Under the pieces are notes generated by a model. That model was given only the letters and a program-made list of their open reading frames with translations. It was not told where the DNA came from and did no database searches. From positions 30,644,204 through 30,708,203 of the forward strand of contig OX155961.1 of assembly GCA_944548615.1 (NCBI GenBank): a stretch of DNA of 64,000 nucleotides, in the 5' to 3' direction. This DNA comes from Micropterix aruncella. Its lineage: Eukaryota; Arthropoda; Insecta; Lepidoptera; Micropterigidae. Of this stretch, positions 11,901-23,900 are shown in pieces (within the stretch, counting starts at the first letter, position 1; every line of letters starts with the position of its first letter). The translations under genes and the position numbers were made by a program.

Positions 11901-14900
11901 AGATCCATCAAATCATAAAATATTTCTGCCTAGGGTAGATAGATGGTAGATATATCTACGGGATATCTAATTTATTGTCAAATATCGAAAAGGTAGCCGG
12001 ATCGCATTATTTGATTATCTGAGCTGAAATCCCATTTCACACTCTAGCCAAAAGACAACACCAATAGCGCTGGATTAACATTACATTTATTACATTATAT
12101 TCGTATCCAATTCGCGAATTTACCGCTCTTGGATGCGTTACAATATACTATAGGTAGTATTATACAAGTTACTGTAAAAACAGGTAGTTAAGGGGGTATT
12201 CTGGTGTAGGAAATTGAAATAATCGTATTTATCCTTTGCATATTTTCAAAGTTTAGACCTTTAAGAATATGTCCTTAGAAGGATTTTTCAAAATTCCAAA
12301 AGTCCACATTTTAGCTCAATCAGATGAAGCGTTTGGATGTTGAGGAATTCACACAAACAGACAGACAGACAGAGAGACAGATAGACAGTCAGACAGACAC
12401 ACAGACACATATAAGTGAGTCCACAATACATAATGGCATACATGGACTTTTCAAATAACTTGTAAATATATTAAAATGAATAAAAAACACGACTGCTGTT
12501 ACAAAAAGTGAACTATTGTATATATTATTATTTTTATTACGGCTTTTTAAAATTATTTATGGTTGATATATTTATCCATATAGATACATGTATATTTCCG
12601 GAATGTACTCAATCAGACAATTCATTGGACACTAAACACGATATATTTATGTTAATTAATTGACATTTGCACATTTAGACAACTACTTACTTGATATTTG
12701 GGCAGTTAACCCCTCAAATGAATGGCGATTAGCTCGGGTTGCCTACGGCATATTTTGTATATAAATTTATATTTACATTTACATTAACATAGAGCGGGGT
12801 TTACTATAGAGCTATAGCATTACTATAGAGCGGATTACTATAAAGCGGCGCACATTTACATTTATATTTATATTTATATAAATTTATATACATTTTGTAT
12901 ACATTTTGCCAAGGCATCCCTTAAGGGACGCCTCACATTTGAGGGGTTAAGGTGCCATATGATACTCGGGATGTCATAATGATTCTAACAATATTACACA
13001 TGTCTAAATCGGTTCAAGCGTTTAGAAGTTATAGTGGAATCAGTGGCGTAACTATACAATCTGAGGCCGTGACAAATTCATTGGATACAAACCCTCCCAG
13101 TAAAAAAGGTGGTGTTTCAAACTTGAAAAAACAATTTTTGAAAGAAAATTTCTTAATAGTTATTTATGAAAAATCGTCTAAACAAATAATTAAAAAACCC
13201 TTTTGTCAGTTTAAAAAAAAAACTATTTTTACAAAATTTTGTTAAAACCTCTTGTCGGGTCGGGAGCCCGTCGCATCTTGCCAGCCCTGCCACCCTAAAG
13301 TTACGCCACTGGATGGAATAAAGAAACGGAAAACTTACATAGATGAACCCTGAACACATTACACTCCTTTATTGTTGGGCAGTCGTGTAAAAAAAATATA
13401 CGTGTGGCACTCGGGGACTGCCGCGGTAAAGCTATTGCATGGCATTTTTAAAAACTTATGCAATTAAAATTATAAATTTATTTTATTTTTTCTGATATCA
13501 GATAACTGCGCTCTATCGGAAAACGTTGAAATTATTCCGAATCATTTGCGGCTGCGTGCGGTAGCAAATGATTCGGAATAATTTAAACGTCTTCCGATAG
13601 AGCGCCGCGCACGAATTTTTTATTCGATAAAGCATAAAAAACGGATTTTTCGAAAAAAATCGTAGATAATTAAATTATCTTTAAAATGGTGCAGGTTTTA
13701 TAATAATACGCCAGATAGTATTTGCGTAATAGTCGTTTTTGTGTTCGGTTAGACCTAATTTCACAAATTAATTACACTATGTAATATAAACAAAATCTAA
13801 AATATTCAAAGCTAAGAATATTAGGAAAATGTTCTTGTTTAACATATATTTTTTTCGAATCGTAAGCAGTACTCGTTTAGACGTAATTATCAGTTTAAAA
13901 TAATTAATTTTCGTTAAGAAATTTCTTCATTCGGTCGCCGCGCTGGCCTAGGCCCGCGATAAAAGCTATGCAATAGCTTAATAATTTCGTTGTTATTTCA
14001 CACACAGCGTGTTTTATTGCACATACTGTCAACGTCGAACCGCCCTTTAGAAGACCATTGGAACATCCCTTATTATTTCATTGATCACTCTAAATTTAAG
14101 TTACACAGCTCTCAAATTAAGTGATATGTCCATAATAATTAATAGAAAGCTTCAATAACAACCATCATGCACAACATAAACAAATATCATTACATACCAT
14201 AGTCAATATTGCAGCATTCTAACGCGAATAACGCAGCGCAATAGCGAGTACTTAGCACGTGGGTGATTCCGTACATGCGTAATTAGTATTTGAATGTACT
14301 CGCAAGTATCCAATTTGTGGTGGTCTGTTTGGCCCCAATGCGCAAATGCAGCGAATGGGTTTATGGTCTTAGTCTAGTCAAGCCAACTAACGCCGTCGCG
14401 GTCGGATGGCAGCTGATGCACCAGCCACCGTGTGCTTGCACAGCTGTCGTCTTTGTTAAACGTCAGCAACCTCTCAGATGCTGCCAGATTTAGCAATTTA
14501 CAAATGCTAGTGCAATGAAGGTATATTGCATTGCATATTTACAATGATCTAATAATATAATTAGCGGTCTTCCTAATCAGATAGTATTTATTACCTTCTT
14601 TCTTTATGTTCAACTAGTTGTTGCCCGCGGCTTCGCTTCGCATTATGTTTCGATTTGGTTTGTTAATTTAAGTAGGGTGGCGTATATTTGCTTATTTAGA
14701 CGCTACCTTTAGATATATAATATAGTGCAAGACGTCCCCTCAGATGCACACTACCTATCTCGTAGACGTAGGAGTCTTGTTCCTCGCCACCTGCGCCGCT
14801 TCTCTGTACGCTGACCTAGGTATTTCGAGGTTTTTACACGCGTCACTAATTTCAATATATCCCTATAACTATAGCACCTAAAAACTTACAGCAAATGGCT

Positions 14901-17900
14901 AATTTATCTCTAATAACACACGTAATAATGGAATAATTTTTTTTGATAAGGATTCTTATTTTATTGATATTGTCTTCAACAAACACTGCCTAACTCTTTT
15001 TCCTATTTTTTGAGACAAAAAAGCAGTTAATGTTATTGTAACTTAAACATAAAAGTTTTATATATGCTGTCGTTGACAATTTTTATAAATCTCTTTGAAG
15101 CTGATATTTCTGTCATATATTGATTTCACATAATATACCAAAGCGTTCGTCAGCGCGCGCTGATAAAACAACTAATTTTTCTCCGAATTGATTTACAAAT
15201 ATCGTGATTTCGTATTGGTAACCAATATTTATCGCAATAAAATTTAGTCTATAGCACTCGTCGGTAATAGAGCTTTCCATTATTGAAAGATTTTTTAAAA
15301 TCGGATGAGTAGTTTCGGAAATTTCCCCTACATGCAAACTTACAAACATTACTTTTTTATAATATTTGTATAGATATCTAAGTGTCTGTGGTTCCTACAT
15401 AGCTTCTATGACTACAATGATTGTGATGGGAAAAGTTATCAGGATATTATTTATTTATTAATTAATTTATTTATACCTTATTTTACACAACATAATTATA
15501 AATATATTATTATGTATAACTATTACCATTATACCTTTTATAAATATCTATTACCTATTATTAATATGTATACATATTACCTATGATTTTACTGTTATTA
15601 ACTTACCCTATTATTAAAGTTGTGGTATTATTTTATGAATACATATTAAATATATTAAAGCAAATTATTTCATGTAAAAAGTTAAATATATAAGTTAAAT
15701 TCCCAATATGGCTATCTTATCCCCTTCCCCGAAATTTCCCCTTATTTCTTCTTGCGCTGTAACAATATGTCTACATAGTTTAATTGTGAAAACTTTTAAT
15801 TGGCCTTCGTTTTGTATAACACTCGTATACACTGTAAACACTGTATATTGAAAAAACAATGCCTATAATTAGCTACTCGTATATGGTAATACATATTTTA
15901 AAACCCTGAAAATATACTAAAGAGTACCGTTTGACGGAATTTTACCACTTCACTAGGCAGAGCCCTGCCTTGGGGTGATCTGTTGGGTCAATCTGTTGGG
16001 TCCATATAGAAGGGTCCTGCAATATTGGGCAATTATATTACTGTTTAATATTTAGAGAAGTAGTCGCTGACTATAATTTTTTGCTCCATACTAAAGCGCA
16101 GTCGCGCACCGAGCCATGGAGTTATGCTTGGAGTTTCACTGCGTGATAGGATCCGAAACGAGGAAATCCGCGGAAGAATCAAGGTCACTGACATAGCTCG
16201 TAAAGTCATCAACTTAAAATGGCAATGGCCAGGCCTTACGGCTCGCAGAACCGACAACTGTTGAGGAAAGCAGGTTCTGAATGGCAACCAAGAACTGGCA
16301 GACGCCGTGTAGTATGGCCCCATTTTTTTTTTGAGTGGAGCTTTTTTAGGGTTCTACCACCTACTATAGTTCTGCGCTAAGCCTCGTGTCATTTAAGAAT
16401 AGCGGCAGGCTTTTAGCGCCAGATTGTTTTACCTCCTCAGGTTGGAGGTAATGACCACCCAGGTGGGTGTATCTTTTACGCATCAGCGGGCCACACTCGC
16501 ACATGAGGTGCTGGGGCAGCTTTATCTGCCCCTTGGCAGAACCTGCACATTTTTATGTCTCTGAGCTTGAGGTTGAGCATGTGTTTGTACAGGCCACAAA
16601 GCCCCGTGAGCGTCCTCACCAGTATGCGTAGATTGTTCCTTTTTAGCGATAAGGCCTCCCGGGCCGTCTTACGGTCGTAAACCTTTGGTCGCTTTTGAAT
16701 GATTCAACCCTGGCGTGTTGTTCCAGTGGTTGACGGATTGTTCTAAGCATATTTTTTTGAGCGTTAGGTTTGCAAGGCTTTTTGGCAAGGTTTAGGGCCG
16801 TATAACGTTCCCTTTGCTCCCGCCTTAGCAAGTTCATCGGCTTTTTCATTTCGACGGCCCCCATAAGATGACCTATGATTTTGCTATGCTCGCGGGAAGT
16901 AGGTGGATGGAGGCGGTGCAAGGCCGTATGTGGAGCGTAATAAACCATAAATGGACCGTAAATGGAGCGCTGAATGTTTCCCGAAGATTAAATAAATAAA
17001 TAAAATAAATAATTAAATCTACTAATAAGATTTTTCAGTACACATCGTTTCATATATAATATTTTAGCATGAGTATGATTGTCATTAAAAATAACCCCTA
17101 AACTAATGGTATAGGTACTGTAAGACTGGCTTACGACCGTAAGACTGCCTGTGAGGCCTTATCGCTAAATTGGAACAATCTACGCATACTGGTAAAGGCC
17201 ATTTATCATCTCACAGGGCATTGTGGCCTGAACAAACACATGTACAACCTCAAGCTCCGTGACACGGAAATGTGCAGGTTCTGCCGAGAGGCAGAAGAAA
17301 CTCCCTGCATCGCATGTGCGAGTGTGACCCGCTGATGCGTAAAAGATACACCCACTTGGGTGGTCATTACCTCCAGCCTAAGGAGGTAAAAAAATCTGGC
17401 GCCAAAAGTCTATAGTAGGGCGCAGAACTATAGTAGGTGGCGAACACAATAGATCAGCAATGGTCGTAGTGTCACAGGGCTCATAAAGACTTTAGAAAAG
17501 CCCCACACAACAAATAAAAAAAAGGTATAGGTATCCTAACAAGAAATCTTGAATACCAAAATTACATAATTTGTTACCGTTGGCTGTATGTGCGTCCTCA
17601 ACATATATCCCGATATTTCGATTACACATTTCCGCGATATAAAAATCTGAAGGCCGCTTGAAATTGCGATTAGAAATAAGTGCAGTGAGGCGTGCAGCGT
17701 TTGGTACAATGCTTTAAGTGTACACGAAACACCTCATCGATGAAGAAACGAGAAACGAGCGGTCGGCCCTCAATATCAGTTACTGGAGAAACGTGTTATT
17801 TCGAAAACGAGCCAATTATATGTCAAAGATTCAGCACATATTGCAGTGTAAAATGGAGAAGAAGAATTTAGCCAGACATGTACTCGTAAATATATTGGCA

Positions 17901-20900
17901 TTATCGTATGTCCTTGTCAGCCGTGACATCAACATTCTCCACTTGGAGAAACTAATTTATACACGTTTTCGAAACATTTCACTATAGAACATTTTCACAA
18001 AGTAGGGATATTGATTTCAAAACGGTAGTAATGAAAAAAACACCATTCTTAGGCAAACGCCGTGGCTCCCGATTAGACGATGTCCGGATTTCCACATCCT
18101 TACTCATTCGTATACTTCATTCAAACATGGCTTGTTATTTTAATAATTTCTTCTCTCCATTCATCCCATCACGCTCATTGCGCTTTCATGTTTAAGTCAT
18201 TTTCAGTCCAGACGGCCCGAATATGAAAGTTGAAAACCTGATCGGGTTCTTAGAACTACGGTTGTGTCACCCCAAAACTTTCCCAAGTAAACAAGCCCCC
18301 TTCTTTTCTGCGCGAACACAACATCCCCTTGCGCGCCAATTCGTAGTATATTTCGTACTATTAAAATTGTATTTTTCCAAAAATGATTTAGTATTATCTC
18401 AAATATGGCTGATTCTAAATATTATTTGTGTCGCTTATATACGAGATATTACAAAAAAAATCACAAAGTGTTTTCGGTCCAACAAGGCATCTGTGTAAGG
18501 AATTTCAAGTCACGAACTCCAATATTTCGAGATTGAAGTATGACTAGCGCGCCCTCTGGTGGACCGATTTCAACCACAAATTCCTTTTAACTCTTGCCAT
18601 GTCCAAGTGATACAATCAGAGGAACAGTTGTGGCGCTATCGTGGAGGAATACACACAGAAGTGCGTTCACAATACTTTCCTTCTGCCGGGAAAGCAAAAT
18701 CGCTCGTATCACTCCAAGACTTTCTCGGCAAGTAGCCAAGGCCTGTTTCATCTGAATATTAATTTCATAAATAAAATCGATAAGCGCCCTCTCTCGACCG
18801 ACTCGAACCCTAGTAAGGGCTGGGCCACACGATGCGGTGCGGCTACGGCGCGGCGCCTGAGCGGTGCCGCTGCGGCGTCCTACATACAAATATCCATGGT
18901 ATGACACACGGTGCGTTCCGGCATCGCACCACACGCAACCCGGGGATATGCGCCGGAGCGGCACCGCTCAGTTGTTAAATGCAGTCGAAGGAGGGTACTG
19001 TTTGCCTGTTTCATTTATTTTCACGTATTTTTGATAATTTTTAATCGAAGTGTTCAATATGAGTACCAACGAAGAAGATATTGGCATTGACTATCTCATT
19101 TCACTAGTTCTACGTATAATTAACTACAACACTATTCGCTCACTGCGGCGTCGTAGTAACGTTGCGCCCCCGCATCGTGCACTGTACGTGTGTACGCCGA
19201 TACGGTGAAATCTTTGCGGTGCGGCGCCGCACCGAATCGTGTGGACCGGCTCTAAATCGTCAATCGGTCGTGGCTCATTTAGTTTGCTGGATATGAATAC
19301 CCTACCTAATATTTTCCTACTTTTAATGTGCCGGGCAATATTGCTATAATAAAAAATAGAGTTATCTTATCTAATCGATTATTCCATTCTTAGAAACATT
19401 GTTCCAAGTCGTTTGTTTGTATTGCTGCTAGCTCCTGCATAGTTTTTTCTTTCAACTCTTCTACGTCGTTAAAACGTTGTCCTTTTATGACCCTCTTCAT
19501 TCGTGGAAACAAAGAAAAATCGATCGGGGGAGTAGGGGGCGTGGGGGGAAAGATGTCATGCTGTTTTTAGCCAAAACTGGCGAACTGATAAGGCTGTGTA
19601 GTGCACCCGATTATCATGTTAGAATAATCAGTCCCCTGTTTGACATAAATTGGACGTTTTTCGTCGCCATCTGTTACGTAGTCTTCTGAGAATTCCAAAT
19701 AGAATGCCTGATTCACTCTAGTCCAACATTACAAATAACGAGGAGCAAACAATAATAGTTTTACAGAAAAAAATGCATTTTTTAAAATTTATTTATTAAA
19801 GAAAAGCACATTTTTCACGGCAGTACATTGTAAGTTTGAGGCTCAAATGTAAATTATAGCAAAATAGAAAGCACCGCAGACCACAATTTTTTGAAATCAA
19901 CGCCGCCTAACTAGGCCTAGGGCCGTGCCAAGTTGACAGTGACTTGTGCATACTTTAGAATACTTAATTTAAAAAATATGCAAGGTATCAACTAATATTA
20001 AAAATTAACTAATAATAATAAACATTGTAATTTGAGTGTAGTGTGATGTAACTGTATTGTATGTAGTATAGTGTGATGTAACTGTAGCTGTAGTGTGCTG
20101 TAAAAATAACATTCAATAAATGGTGAAATATTAAAATTGAATAATAATAATATAAAGTCGTAATAAATACAAAGATATTTAAATAATAATAATAATGAAT
20201 CGAAATAAATGGAAAAATGTTATCGCAATAAATAGTTAAAGAATCAAATTTAAATAGTCCGAGGATACAATTGTATATGAAATGTCCATGTTACAAGTTC
20301 AAATATATATTTCAATATATTTAATTAAAAAAAGAACAAAAACACAAGAACAGCGATTTAAAAAAGTAATAATAATAGTAATTCAATTTATTTAAATTTA
20401 AATTACATAAGAATGTGAAATATTGTTGTTACAAGACACAACGTTATTCGGCGAAAGCATATACTAAGTGCATTGAACGCAGAACGAGTTGTTACATGCG
20501 CACCTAGTGGCAGGAATATGTATGTACTAGGCAAGCCATACCGTCATCTCTGCCATTCCGGTTACTTACGGGTACTCCTCGTATGATTTGCAGTTAAAAT
20601 ATTTAGGTAAATTATTTATTATCAATAAGACTCAGGAAGTGAGCTCGCCTTATCACGGGAGTGCCTAGCGAGGCGGGCTCTGTTGCTTTTAGTTCGGCAC
20701 ACTAGAAAACAAACATTTACATTTAATTTATGTGTATTTAACCTGGGCTCAGACAGTTGTACATCTAAATTTAGAAGCATATAACGGTAATTTCTATAGA
20801 GTACATTATTTTTATGTTGTGGTTTTGCATTTAAATATGTATGTAATTAACAAAAAACAGATACAAGATGACAAAAAAACAAAAAAAAAAGATTTAAGAT

Positions 20901-23900
20901 AGTTGGGCGGTGTCGACTACAACGGGCGAACCCGTCCCCCCAGGCTGGTATAACGATATTGGATCGTTCTTTCAGCCGTGGAATGAGCGTAGATGACTTG
21001 ACAATGACAATCCACTATCTAGCTCCGCCAAATAGCCAGCAAGAGACCAACCCTTACCCCGCACCGTGTAGTTAACCCAGAGGGAAGAACAAGTGCCCTC
21101 GCTGCCAGTGATGGGCAGATTTCTCCAGTCTCCCGGCTGGTTACAGGTTCGAAGTCGCTTGCGCGGTTCTCTCCCTTACGTAGCAGTGATACGGTGTCTA
21201 CCGAATCTATAGTGGACCACGGCATCCTTTGCCCGGCTCTTCACCCGGTATCGGGTAGCCGAATGGCCGTTTCAAGAGCAGTTGCAGTAAGGTTAGCAAC
21301 TATCCCCGCTCTATAGAAAACAATAATATTTCGAGACGCCCGGTTGTCAGTCGTAATGCACAATCGATTGGATGACGCCGCACGGTATGCAGACCGTCCA
21401 GGAGCGCCCGAAGGTTGACTTCTAGGGAAACTGGTTTGGTCGACCCTACACAAATGGGTCTTAGTGGCCTAACTGCAACATTGCCCATTAGCTCCCCATT
21501 ATCAGTGTTTATGATATTTAGAAATATACCGAATGTAATTGGATCAATTATTTAATAGTGAATAATAGAAATAGCATTTTTCAACAGTCACTGTGAAAGT
21601 GCCCTTATTTTGAGGATAGTTTTATATTTGTAAGTTAAGAGTGCAGTCTGCCACAACTTTTGCCCTTATCTTCACCCGTCATTCATTATTAAATTATAGC
21701 TTTAACATTTTTTAATTTCATCTCTTTGCAGAGGAAAATCTACACGCAGATCCGGACGGGGCGAAGACGGAAAACGGTAGAGCAAACAGAGTGAGTTCCA
21801 GCTTTGAAAAGTTTCTCACGGAATACGAAGCGGCTGACGAGGACTCCTACAAAGAGACCACGGAACATATGCTCAAGAGATATGCCATAAATATTTATAA
21901 GATACTGCATTTCTTGATATATGCAGCTGTGCCATTGTACTATAGGTGGTTCATTAGATACATGAAGCCGAGGACTCCGAAGGATCTCACCAATGAACTT
22001 GCTCTGGTAAGTTAATATTATGAATATTTTTATGAGACAAATCGGGGAGAAAACCCGCTCGCTTGTTACGATGTTGTTACATTTTGCCCACGATACTTTT
22101 CGAGAAGGGATCAACACACTTACCACCACGTGCGTTGCTGGCTTACCACTTCTTTCCTCGCACGCTACTTGCCTGATCATTTGTATCTTGCACTATATTG
22201 CAATTGCACTACCGGTTTTTTCGACGGAAAACAACACATTTTTAAGAAAATGTGTAGGAAAAGCTTTCTTACACGACTTACTATACAGCGACCACTAGTA
22301 AGATACTCTTGCTATGCGACAGCGAGATCGGCTACCTGAACGAATAATAAGTTCTGAGCTCAGATTGACGCTTCGCGGTACCCATGATCTCTCTACGTGG
22401 CACCCCTAGAGTGCCGCGGCACACTCCGTAGGGACCCCGGGGTCAGACCGAAGCAAGTGATTTTGGATGCTTACCAACGTGCCGAAGAATACTCTTTCTC
22501 CAGACTAAGCGCATTAAATCACAACTATAGCGCATCGATCGGGTTTACGGACAGTAAAATCTGACTAATGCATCGGTACATATTTATATTATATTTAAAG
22601 TTACGTGAATAATTCCGTTTTACAATGTGTTTCTGGTTATTGAACATAATCAAAAGCTTGATATTTCCATTCGCTGATTCGTTCACTCATTTATTAATTT
22701 GTAACAGGTGACCGGAGGCGGAAACGGACTCGGCCGAGCAATAGTTTATGAACTAATAAAACGCGGGGCTCGCGTCGCCATTTGTGATATAAATCTTAAA
22801 GCTGCCGAAGAAACTGCTGAGCGCGCGAACCAGATGAGACAGGACAGGAATGTCGCCTTCGCGTATAAAGCTGACGTATCCGATCCGGACGCAATCAGAG
22901 AAATGAGAAAGAAGGTCAGTATGAGAAAGAAACTATAATTAGAAAATAGAAAACGTAATTTCTGTGGGGATTAAACCAGCTTCGATGCGGCATCTATGAG
23001 ATGACTTATAGTAATCGTGAGTTGTATACATACAGGTGACATTGGTAATCTAGTTAAATCATATTTTGTTTTAATAAACGGTTTTAGCCCGTTTTCCAAA
23101 CGATTTGTTAAATTTTATTATTTATTTATAAATTTTGGGTTGTAACGCATCAATGATTTCGATTAGTCCAAACTGTCACTTGGGTCTATTTCACATAAAT
23201 CTGTACATTTTAAGAACAATAATAAAGCAGTCACATATTTTTTAGTTCACATATAACCAACTAAAACATACCCACTAGAAATTACTCTTGGAAAAAAATA
23301 CAAGTTTCCCATATTTATTTTTTTTGATATTTAAAAGATATTTAAAAGACAACTTTGATATTTTAATTTGAAATGGCGTGATACTATTCTTAACACGTTT
23401 AGGATTTATGAAACACCAATGCATACGACGTTATGAAACACCAATGTTATACGACAAATATTCCAGGGAGGAGACAAATAAAATAAATCCAGGTGACCCA
23501 CCTGTATAGGTCTGCCATGCATTCATTTTGTATTGAAAATAAGACAACAGCCGCCACACAGATGTTCGTTGGCAGCGCGATTTACGAGTCGTTGTCTGGC
23601 GACATGATTTACGATTACAATGGTGCATTCAGACCAAAATCGGATTAAATTTGAGGAAGCTACATATGAATTTTCAATAACACGGACAATGTTATATGGC
23701 AACAATACCTTTATGTAAAGGAGTGTTCAAACAAAGAAACAGAAATAAGGTATACGAGTATAATATCTAAGTAATCTATATAAATAAAAATGTAAATGTT
23801 CGTTTGTTTAAAAACTTAAACCTCCGAAAGTTCTTCACCGATTGATTTGAAATTTTTATGCAACATTTCATTCGGATACACGCATGTTTTGTATCTGTTC

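Noticed and set aside
18587..18964. 125-codon minus-strand and 87-codon plus-strand frames
   Set aside because: They span the junction of family B and the Harbinger-like terminal repeat; both are known repeat sequence here.
21740..22180. 146-codon open frame on the minus strand
   Set aside because: It is the antisense of dehydrogenase exon 2 and its flank; the sense strand has splice sites, phase and domain logic.
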